Shown in pieces: positions 1 through 8,052 of a stretch of 64,000 nt of DNA; within the stretch, counting starts at the first letter, position 1; every line of letters begins with the position of its first letter. Origin of the DNA: Adiantum capillus-veneris (taxonomy: Eukaryota; Streptophyta; Polypodiopsida; Polypodiales; Pteridaceae); the NCBI GenBank assembly GCA_014529385.2, contig CM043955.1:136162108-136226107 (forward strand), in the 5' to 3' direction. Position numbers and translations under genes: made by a program. The notes beneath the pieces are model-generated. The model was not told the DNA's origin. It did no database searches and worked only from the letters and a program-made list of their open reading frames with translations.

Positions 1-648
1 CCCTTCTCTAAATTCAGCGCCAATTCTTCTGCAAGAGGAAAGTGCATGAAAAGTTGACACTTGGCGCATTTACAAGCATTTGCCTGTTTCGGGCTTGCCG
101 CTTAAAAATATCCTGACCGGTTGCCCAGTTGACTTCGCGGCAGAATTGTAAGATGTTCCCCTAGTCATACCGGAGGTAATGACGCGAACACATTTCACGG
201 CCCAAAATAGCAGTTCCCTAAATTTTAGGAGATGCTTCCGTTGGGCTCCCACTGGTCTTCTGACCATCTATCCTCATTGGGACCGCATCCAAAATTGCAA
301 TGTGGCCCAACTGTCGGATACTTTTTGTTGGTAGTCCCACCTTGACTTTACGCCTTAATTGAGTTCACTTCCTAGTATCCACCAACTTGCTAAGTGCGAC
401 GGGGGAACCTATATGATCTTGCTCTGAGCCTAGACATCCTCTTACCATACGAATTCCAGTGCCGACCACTTCCCGTCTGCGGGTGAATCTACCGTTCACA
501 TTGGCCATACAATGTCCGACCGTTTGCTACTTCAAAAAGAGGGTCTTAAAACAATTAAAATAAACCCCATTGGAAAGAAACCAACAACCAAGGTTAGCAG
601 TTGCCACATCTCTGTGACATGGTTAATAACTGCCATGTCCTCGTGACA
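1..648 (-). repeat. 3' LTR of chromovirus A (left part outside window)
   Basis: In minus orientation this LTR begins TGTCACGAGGACATGGC at 648 and runs leftward out of the window. It is bordered on the right by a polypurine tract read on the minus strand. Bases 1-356 match 6757-7113, the other LTR of the same element, with only one or two differences by eye, so the insertion is recent. A diverged full copy of the same LTR family lies at 60323-61763. Confidence 0.9.
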
Positions 649-663
649 TACCCCCCTCTTGAA
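649..663 (-). other. Polypurine tract of element A
   Basis: On the minus strand the sequence reads TTCAAGAGGGGGGTA directly before the LTR start TGTCAC. This is the expected plus-strand primer of an LTR retrotransposon. The same tract is found in A2 at 61764-61778 and in a close form before the right LTR of element C. Confidence 0.85.
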
Positions 664-818
664 ATCGCAAACGTCCTCGATTGCATACCATAAATACACG
701 CCACTGATGATCTTGTGCTATTAACACTCTTTTATCATCGCATGTATCCGCAAGAAAGGTCGTAACATACATAGATACAAATGACTTAATGAGGCCTTCA
801 TACTTTTGCCATTTCTAT

Positions 819-1364
819 CTATGGCACTGAATTCATATGTACATTTGATGTACTAGCTCTATCATTACCCCTCCTTTGCACACGTTGGGTTGGGGCATAA
901 GTAGGCCGTAACCCAAATGCTTCAAGGTAGAGCTGCAATACATTTGGTGACTCTGACAGTTCATGCTCTTCCATCCACTTTGCATCCATAGGTGGATAGT
1001 TCTTGAACTTCACCAAATAATGTCTTGCAACTTGTCCTTTAACTTTTCTGTCCTTATGTGCCAAAACTTGCTCAGGTACCAGGATCTCATCAAGTTCCTC
1101 AACTTCTGGCTGATCCTCATCTGGCATATGTTCTGGCACATCACCCACGAAGGGTCTTAGAAGACTCACGTGAAACGCATTATGAATCTTCCACGCATCA
1201 GGCAATTTCAGCCTGTAAGCCACATCGCTGATCTTGTCAAGCACTTGAAAAGGCCCATAGTAACGCATGCTGAGCTTAGGAAACCGCCGTTCCTTGCCTT
1301 TCATCTTCTTTAACCTTGCCTTTTCGAACCTTAAAAGAACCCAATCACCTGGTGATAGTAGCAA
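819..1364 (-). pseudogene. Integrase C-terminus with chromodomain (element A)
   Basis: This is the last part of the polyprotein. It opens with the integrase C-terminal GDWVLLRFEKARL motif, continues with the KIHNAFHVSLLRPFVG motif typical of plant gypsy integrases, and ends in a chromodomain-like stretch (HYLVKFKNYPPMDAKWMEE). Chromodomains are known to direct chromovirus integration toward marked chromatin. It lies in a different frame from the integrase core just upstream, so it would not be translated in one piece with it. Homologous tails are at 61934-62317 (A2), 21531-21680 (C) and 40422-40870 (F). Confidence 0.88.
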
Positions 1365-1380
1365 TTCACGACGGTGACGA

Positions 1381-2509
1381 TCAGCAGCCTTTTTCCTGTT
1401 TTGCCTGAGTCTTCTCTAAGGCAACTTTAATCTTCTTATACATCTCATCCATGTTCTCAACATATCGATCTGCCTCAAAGATCTTGTCCTTTGTGTGCAA
1501 AATGGGAGGAACCTTTTTGCTGCCTTCAACAATTTCAAAAGGTGCTTTGCCAGTAGACGAATGCACCGTATTATTGTACGCATACTCAAGCATAGGCAAA
1601 TACTGTTCCCACTTGCCCTTATTATCTGACACATAGCATTTCAGCAGATCTAAGACAGTAGAATTGGCCTCTTCTGACTGTCCATCAGTTTGTGGATGAA
1701 ACGAAGACGAGAACTTGAGCGTAGTACCCATGTTCTCAAACAATCCTCTCCAGAACAAACTGGTCATGCGAGGATCACGACCACTGATAATCGATTGTGG
1801 CATACCATGGTACTTAAACACATTGTACATAAACAAGCGTGCCATCTGATAAGATTTTATCTTCTTCCTGATAGGGATAAAACGGGCCTGCTTGCTGAAC
1901 CTGCAGATAATGGTCCATATACCATCATTCCCTGTTGTTGGCGTTCTTGGAAGATCCAAGATAAAGTCCATAGCAATGCTTTCCCATGGCTTATTTGGAA
2001 TCGGCAGTAGTTGTAACAGCCCTGGTGCCTTTTGCCTGTCAAACTTGACCTTTTAACAAATTAAGCATGCTCGCACAAAGGCATCCACATCTCTCCTCAA
2101 GGTAGGCCAATAGAAGAATGTCTCTACCGGTTTAACTGTCGCATCAATACCACGATGCCTTGCATACGGTGGGACATGACTCTCTTCGATGACCTTATGT
2201 TGCAATGGCCTAGTGACACAAACTCTGCCATGCATATCATAAAACCATCTTTGAGGAGGTAGTGCTCATGAGGTTGCCCCTCTTGCAAGTGTTCAAAGAT
2301 CCTTGCAAAATTTCATTAGTAACAGATTGTTCCTTCATGTCATCTAATTCATGATGATAAGGAATTGACACAGCTGGAATTTGTTGCTTTTTTGATAACG
2401 TATCAGCCACAACATTCTTCTTGCCTTCCACATGCATAATGTGGAAGCGGAACATGGAAAGAATGTTTGCCCATCGCATATGCTTTTCGGATAACTTTGA
2501 CTGTGTCAA
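1381..2509 (-). pseudogene. Integrase and RNase H tail (element A)
   Basis: Three pieces in minus order. 2509-2237 is the end of RNase H and its linker (KLSEKHMRWANILSMFRFHI). 2235-2053 is the zinc-binding HHCC region (HVPPYARHRG then ACLIC). 1971-1381 is the catalytic core, with MDFILDLPRTP holding the first Asp, DPRM the second, and QTDGQSEEAN the Glu. The usual SDRDPRF reads SGRDPRM here. Breaks are a frame change near 2240 and a TAA after CLIC near 2051, where a Gln codon (CAA) is expected. Both breaks recur in A2. Confidence 0.88.
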
Positions 2510-2515
2510 GAAGTA

Positions 2516-2842
2516 TCACAAGGTCTGATGGTCTGTCTTGACAACAACATCAGCACCTAAGAGGTAGTGCTTCCAGCTAGAAAGCGCATGAATGATGGCG
2601 AAGAGCTCTTTCTCATAGACTTGTTCTGGCCCTTGTAAAATTCGGCTTTCATAAGCTACTACCCGTCCATCTTGCATTAGCATTGCTCCGATGCTACTGC
2701 CACACGCGTCACACTGGACCATAAATGACTTTCTGAGATCTGGCAAAACAATTACTGGATTTGAAGTCAACTTTTCCTTTAAGAGACTAAAAGCTGAAAT
2801 CTCTTTTTGGGTCCATGTGAAAGTGACCTCTTTCTTGTGCAA
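2516..2842 (-). pseudogene. RNase H domain (element A)
   Basis: The ORF reads from FTWTQKEISAFSLLKEKL through VQCDACGSSIGAMLMQDGR, YEKELFAIIHALSSWKHYLLG and VVVKTDHQTL. These are the RT-connection and RNase H motifs of gypsy elements. It ends at a TGA where the family continues L-x-YFLTQ. An Arg codon CGA changed to TGA by CpG deamination would explain the stop. The same TGA is present in A2 at about 63606. Confidence 0.88.
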
Positions 2843-2890
2843 AGCGTGAAGAGGTGATGCTATCTCTGCAAAATTCTTGATAAACCTTCT

Positions 2891-3790
2891 TTAGTAGGAG
2901 CACAATCCCAAGAAGCTTCTGACATCGTGCATAGTCTTCAAGTCTGGCCATGTCTTAATAGCTTCGACCTTTGCGGGGTCCATTCTGACACCATCCTTTG
3001 AGACTATGTGGCCCAGAAAGTGGATCTCTTCGAGGAAGAATTCACTTTTCTTAGGATTGACAAGTAACCTGTGACTGCGCAGCTCTTCGAACACAATGGT
3101 CAAGTGACGCCTATGCTCCTCTTCATTCTTTGAATACACAATCATGTCATCGAAGAATGTTCCAACAAACTGTTGATACGAGCGGAAAATCCGGTCCATC
3201 ATTCTGTTGAACGTGGCAGGAGCATTTGTTAGCCCAAACGGCATCACTAGAAACTCATAAAGACCAAATATCGTTCTAAACGCAGTCTTGTGCACATCCT
3301 CTGGGCTTGTACGAATCTGATGGTACCCACTCTTCAGGTCTATCCTGCTGAAAATTGGAGCACCCTCTAAACGATCGAGAATATCATCAATGCGAGGAAT
3401 ATGAAACCTATTCTTGATAGTATTCTTATTCAACGCACAGTAATCAATACACATGCGCCATGAGCCATCCTTCTTCTGCACTAGGAGCACTGGGGAGCAA
3501 AAGGGTGAAGAACTAGGCTGAATCAGCCCCTTCTCTAATAACTCCTCAACCTGGCCCATAATCTCTTTTTGCTGCGCCGCACTAACCATGTAGGGAGGTC
3601 TATTTGGTGGGCTACACCCTGGCACCAAATCTATCCGATGGTCCTCAGGTCTCTCTGGCGGCAATTGCGACGGTAATGAATCAGAAAAACAGTCACTAAA
3701 CTTTTGCAAAAATGATGACCTTTCTTTATCTAACACAGATAAATTTGACTGATCCCTATCTGAGACATCACGTGCAAAAATCAAGTACAC
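2891..3790 (-). pseudogene. Reverse transcriptase domain (element A)
   Basis: About 299 codons are open. Visible motifs in order are PSSSPFCSPVLLVQKKDGSWRMCIDY, FSRIDLKSGYHQIR, FLVMPFGLTNAPATF and the catalytic FFDDMIVYSKNEEEH (YxDD box with F-F-D-D), then HFLGHIVSKDGVRMDP. These are classic gypsy RT blocks. The domain itself is complete, but it is cut off from protease upstream and RNase H downstream by frame breaks. Confidence 0.9.
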
Positions 3791-3807
3791 AGAAAGATGA
3801 TTCTTTA

Positions 3808-4533
3808 TTACAGAAGTGATAGCAAAGGAGATACAATAGGGACTGACTCTCCTTTAAGCTTTACATCCAAGATGTGAGTTTTGCCCCTATGCTGTACAAT
3901 GATCTTTTTGTTGTAGGCATCCAAGACTCCATGCACTCGGAACATCCACTGGATCCCCAACAAGGCGTCACAACCTTCCAGCGGCATGATGTAAAACTCT
4001 TCAGTGTCCACAAACGACTGAATATGCAGACGCAGTTTTCCAATGATGGGAGTAACACACTCTGAGTGGCCAGGACATGTCAACCCTGCCTCTGCGGTGT
4101 ACCCCATCTCTTCAGCTCTGATGCCCAGCTTCATAGCTAACTCTGGTGAGATAAAGTTGGCTTTGGCACCTGGATCAAAGAAGACGAGTGCCGTCTGATC
4201 CCTAACTTTACCCCATGCCCTGCATAACTCACTGGCATCTGTGTTGGGCCTGTCACCCACCATGTCTGGCACTAAACCTGCCGTGGGTTTTGGCTTCTTG
4301 CCTTTCTGGTCTTCTTTATCCTCTGAGTCAGCTGGCCTTTTCCTTTGTGGACAATTGATAGAAATATGACCAGGCTGCTCGCATATAAAGCATTTGTTCT
4401 CAGCCATTAGGACCTTCTTTTCCTTGAGCGATCTTGTGCACAAAAGGCTTCCTTTTCTGTTTCTTTGCCTGCGCTCCAAAAGTCCCAGCTGAATCCTTGT
4501 CTTTGGTGGCCTGTTCTGACCCTTGTGACGCAT
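3808..4533 (-). pseudogene. Gag zinc knuckle and aspartic protease (element A)
   Basis: This piece holds a CCHC zinc knuckle (CFICEQPGHISINC) and a retropepsin-like domain with FFDPGAKANFIS as the active-site loop and GCDALLGIQWM as the C-terminal flap region. The catalytic loop is D-P-G rather than D-S/T-G, a variant known from plant gypsy elements. Its N-terminus overlaps the gag ORF in another frame at 4400-4533. Either a frameshift mutation or a programmed shift links the two, and a mutation is more likely given the other breaks. Confidence 0.85.
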
Positions 4534-5853
4534 CAGGAGTCGTTTTCACAAAGGGCTTCTTCGCTGAATTTTTCTTTTGCTGCCCTCCTTTGTCACTGCT
4601 CGGAAATCCACTGTCTTCTCCTTTCAACAAGGCAAGACCAGTGTTCGCAACTTCCATAAGCTGAGTAAGGGTAGCCACTCTGTTCTTTGTACAGTAATCA
4701 CGAAGCCCTTTAGGCAGCCCACAACAATACTTCTCTATCTGCTCTGTCAGTGGCACAAATCTGTAGGAGGTCACTGAGAGTAATGCTTTACAAAACCTCC
4801 TATTGTACTCTAGCAAGCTCTTGCACGAAGCTTCCGTAAGGTGGTGCCAATCTGTCAGGACATCGGCTTCAAATTCATTTGATAGCCAAGCAGATGCAAA
4901 CATTTGCTTGAAGTAAACCCAAGTGGCGGGTGCCTGTCCTTGCATTAACAATGTTGTCCACCATGTAAGCGCATTGTCCTTTAAGAAAGTGGCAGCTTTC
5001 CTAACCTTCGAGGCCTCTGTAAAATTCCTTGCCGCTTAAGCTGTATCAAACTGCTGGAGGAAAGTGAGTGCCTTTGTCTTATCCTCGAAACCACTGAAGG
5101 TACTGAACTTTACCGCTGCACCACCTTCTTTGTAAGCCTTCGGCTTCTCTAGTGCCCCCAGGTTGTCATACGGGATGGTCTGCAACATGGGCACTGTACT
5201 AGGCATGATCGGCACGCCTTGGCCATTCACATTTTGTGTCAGAGGTGCGATATCTGGCTGCTGTCCAGAAAAACCAGCCATGCCAAAATGACCCTGTGGC
5301 ACCCCAAACTGGCCCTGGTTGCCGTGGAAACCTTGCTGCATGCCGATAGTACCATACATGGGGTTTGGCATGATGCCTTGCATACCCCCGAACACTGTTC
5401 CTGGCATGTACGGCTGACTTCCAGACGCATAACCAGCCATACTTGAGCCCCCGACTCTGCAACATGCGAGTGTTCCCTTTCCTCTTGCGCCTCATGAAGT
5501 ACTTGGGCTTGAGCTTCAACAAGCTGTGTACGCGGCGTAGGTTGCCTATTTTGCTGTTGCACTGGTGGCACTTGCAAGAATTCCATAAATCTCGTATTCT
5601 GCACCAGCAGCGAAAAGACATTCACCGCGGCAACTAACTGAGTCTTAAACGCATCATCCTCAAGTTGCCCTATCATAAAGCCCTGTACTACTGGAGGGAC
5701 ATTCACGTTGACAGGAGGTACAGACTGACGTGGCCGTGAGCTCTCGCCAATCTCAAAAACCATAGGAATCTCCTGCCTGTCCTTTGAAGAGGAACCCTCT
5801 TCCATAATTCCCTTCCCCTTGTCGGCCATAGTGTAATCCCCGCGTTCTTGCAC
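4400..5853 (-). pseudogene. Gag capsid region (element A)
   Basis: Gag probably starts at the MADKGKG methionine near 5829. The N-terminal part is low-complexity (Gly, Met, Gln, Pro). The retrotransposon gag core includes VKFSTFSGFEDKTKALTF, FTEASKVRKAATFLKDNAL and a WVYFKQMFASAWL stretch, followed by a basic Lys-rich tail. Disruptions are a frameshift near 5440 and a TAA at about 5036, where the related gag of element D has Tyr (FDAAYAGGNF). Confidence 0.85.
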
Positions 5854-5910
5854 TGTGTGTCTTTACCCTGAACAATCCAGGCTCACTCTTTGAGGAAAAA
5901 GTGATTGATA

Positions 5911-5927
5911 TCCCGGCAATGGAACCA
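5911..5927 (-). other. Primer binding site, tRNA-Glu type (element A)
   Basis: The minus strand reads TGGTTCCATTGCCGGGA directly after the LTR end. This is complementary to a tRNA 3' end of the form TCCCGGCAATGGAACCA, which from known plant tRNA-Glu(TTC) sequences is the best match I recall. The site fixes the LTR border at 5928. Confidence 0.75.
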
Positions 5928-7113
5928 TGAAACCGGCCCGTAGGGAGGTAGGGGTTGGCTTTCACCCGAAATTCTTTACTTTATACACACACACAGAGCA
6001 CTTTGCAAAGAGAACTTGCGACGGGAGTTAACACTTGAATACACACACGGCTCGGAAGCTAGAATGCTCCGAGCGGACGCCGACAACCTGTAGGCCCCAA
6101 AATTGGCGCCTCTTTCGGTATTTCTTTATTCTTTAGGAGGGTAAATTACAAGGTAAGGTCCTGGGAATCCTTCACGTGTATCCACCTAGATACCATTTGA
6201 TTTGGCCAAATTTCGGCAGCATAACAGCCCCAAACTTGCGCGAAACCAATTCCCCTGCTGGAACTCGCTTGCACTAGCGTATACCCTCCGATTCCTGTCC
6301 AAAAACAGTAAATTCAGCACGCTGTATTTACTGGTTTTTGCCCTGTTTTCAGCCCCAAACAGTCCCCTAACTGTCCTCTGCCAGTGGGGCACGATTCCCA
6401 ATGGTCCTGGCGTCCGTATGGCTGAAAAACAGTGAATTTACAGCGCATACACAGCGCTGATTTTGCACCTGTACGGTGAGGTTATGACCCTCACCAGTGC
6501 TTGCTTTGGAGCAGCAGTTAGCTACCCCCGTTCCTGCTCAAGGAGGCTCTTGCCTCAGCACAAAAGCATGAACCCACACAACTGTACATCAGTCAAATGA
6601 GTAGCCCTCTTGTGGGGCATCACATAACTGCACGTAGGGGAGAGAGAGAGCAGTGTGTAGTGTGCAGGGCATCACTCCTAGCACCACACTGTACATGAGA
6701 GGGAAAGGAAGCACTCCATAGCTCTTAACCTGTGACAGGTTGCAAATGAAGCCTCTCCCTCTCTAAATTCAGCGCCAATTCTTCTGCAAGAGGAAAGTGC
6801 ATGAAAAGTTGACACTTGGCGCATTTACAAGCATTTGCCCGTTTCGGGCTTGCCGCTTAAAAATATCCTGACCGGTTGCCCAGTTGACTTCGCGGCAGAA
6901 TTGTAAGATGTTCCCCTAGTCATACCGGAGGTAATGACGCGAACACATTTCACGGCCCAAAATAGCAGTTCCCTAAATTTTAGGAGATGCTTCCGTTGGG
7001 CTCCCACTGGTCTTCTGACCATCTATCCTCATTGGGACCGCATCCAAAATTGCAATGTGGCCCAACTGTCGGATACTTTTTGTTGGTAGTCCCACCTTGA
7101 CTTTACGCCTTAA
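5928..7113 (-). repeat. 5' LTR of element A, truncated at its U3 end
   Basis: The LTR starts at the primer site and runs rightward. By comparison with the 3' LTR it should extend about 290 bp past 7113, but the sequence switches to LINE-1a after TTACGCCTTAATTGA. The missing part does not reappear after the LINE. The LTR carries a conserved block (AATACCGAAAG then GGCGCC then TTTTGGGGCC in minus orientation, near 6095-6125) seen in most LTRs of this window. Confidence 0.88.
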
Positions 7114-7116
7114 TTG

Positions 7117-8049
7117 ATGGAGGTCATGACTGCTTCGTCGGTGTGTAAGCCCCGTCCGAAGGCAACCTTTGTGCTTACAAACAAGCGGATTACACAAATG
7201 GAGAGGGAGATGAAAGATTGGAAAGCAGATATGGAGGGATGGTGGAAAGAGAAGGCCAACCTGCTTCAAATGTTTCTCAACGAAGGCGCGCAGTGGAAGA
7301 AAGAGAAAGAGGACCTGCACACAGAGCTGCAAGCACTTAAGGCGGACTCCAAAGCACTTAAAGAAGAGGTCTCAACTCTCAAGCGAGAACTTGCTGATAG
7401 AGCGAGCAGTGGACTAGAGGAGGGGGAATTCCAGCCTTCGGTAGTAGAGGAAATCAAGGTCATCAAAAAGCAGGTACGGATGATCAAAGAGGAGGAGAAA
7501 CAGAAGATGGTAAAGACGTCTTCGTGGATGGATGTGATCACGAAGACGCAAAAGAAGGCGGATGAGGCCGAGAAGTGGATAGAAGTCACTAAGAAAGGCA
7601 AAGAGAAAGAAACCACATCTGTCCCCACTCCTACAATCATCAACATGACTCTAGAAGAAGAACAACGAAGGAAAACTAGAGCTTTGCATATAAGAGTAAC
7701 CGGCCGAGATGATGTGGAAGGGGAAGTTGAAGAACTTCTCCGCATGATGGGTAGTGAGGCTACTCATACAAAGGCATGTGGGGTGGGGAAGAAGACACAA
7801 GGCAATGGGGAGACTTCAAAAGGGAGAGCTTTAATCATCCGTTTCCCATCCATGAAGGCAAAGAAGGACTTCTTGAAGAAGCGTCCTACACTAAAGAAAA
7901 TGGGCATATTCCTTGGAGATGACCTCACTCTCACACAGCTTGCGCACATGAGAGAGGTAATACCAGAGATTCAAGCGGCAAGGGAGAAGGGAAAGACGGC
8001 CTTCTACAGAGATGGCCGGGTTGTGATTGTAGAGCGGCGCTCCACATGA
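7117..8049 (+). CDS. LINE-1a ORF1, coiled-coil RNA-binding protein
   Basis: An intact 310-residue ORF from ATG 7117 to TGA 8047. Residues about 25-165 are strongly charged heptad-like sequence (a long coiled coil rich in K, E, L). From about residue 190 follows a compact domain, RALHIRVTGRDDVEGEVEELL, then a second half with RALIIRFPSMKAKKDFLKK and a C-terminal FYRDGRVVIVERR. This is the layout of L1 ORF1 proteins of the coiled-coil plus RRM plus C-terminal-domain kind (Transposase_22-like), which act as trimeric RNA chaperones in the L1 particle. Typical plant L1 ORF1 instead has DUF4283 and a CCHC knuckle, as in LINE-2 here. The stop is TGA followed by CGG, and ORF2 continues in the same frame. 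Confidence 0.85.
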   Translation: MEVMTASSVCKPRPKATFVLTNKRITQMEREMKDWKADMEGWWKEKANLLQMFLNEGAQWKKEKEDLHTELQALKADSKALKEEVSTLKRELADRASSGLEEGEFQPSVVEEIKVIKKQVRMIKEEEKQKMVKTSSWMDVITKTQKKADEAEKWIEVTKKGKEKETTSVPTPTIINMTLEEEQRRKTRALHIRVTGRDDVEGEVEELLRMMGSEATHTKACGVGKKTQGNGETSKGRALIIRFPSMKAKKDFLKKRPTLKKMGIFLGDDLTLTQLAHMREVIPEIQAAREKGKTAFYRDGRVVIVERRST

Positions 8050-8052
8050 CGG
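8047..8052 (+). promoter_or_regulatory. Candidate UGA-CGG readthrough site between ORF1 and ORF2
   Basis: The ORF1 stop TGA is followed directly by CGG, and the same frame runs on into the endonuclease start VATWNYNGS with no other stop. UGA followed by CGG or CUA is the known leaky stop context of several plant RNA viruses (for example tobraviruses). About 30 bases downstream is a possible stem (AAGTTG near 8079 with CAACTT near 8109). The sequence is seen; translational readthrough is inferred. Confidence 0.5.

Larger units (their letters stand above)
1..7113 (-). mobile_element. Ty3/gypsy chromovirus A, LTR retrotransposon
   Basis: On the minus strand the order is 5' LTR, primer site, gag, zinc knuckle with protease, RT, RNase H, integrase, chromodomain, polypurine tract and 3' LTR. 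This is the gypsy order (integrase after RT), and the C-terminal chromodomain marks a chromovirus. The reading frame is broken many times, so this copy cannot make its own polyprotein. A second copy, A2, occupies 60323-64000. The 5' LTR is cut at 7113, where LINE-1a begins. Confidence 0.93.

Noticed and set aside
7266-7745. 159-codon Ser-rich minus-strand ORF
   Set aside because: It is the antisense shadow of the Lys/Glu-rich LINE-1a ORF1.
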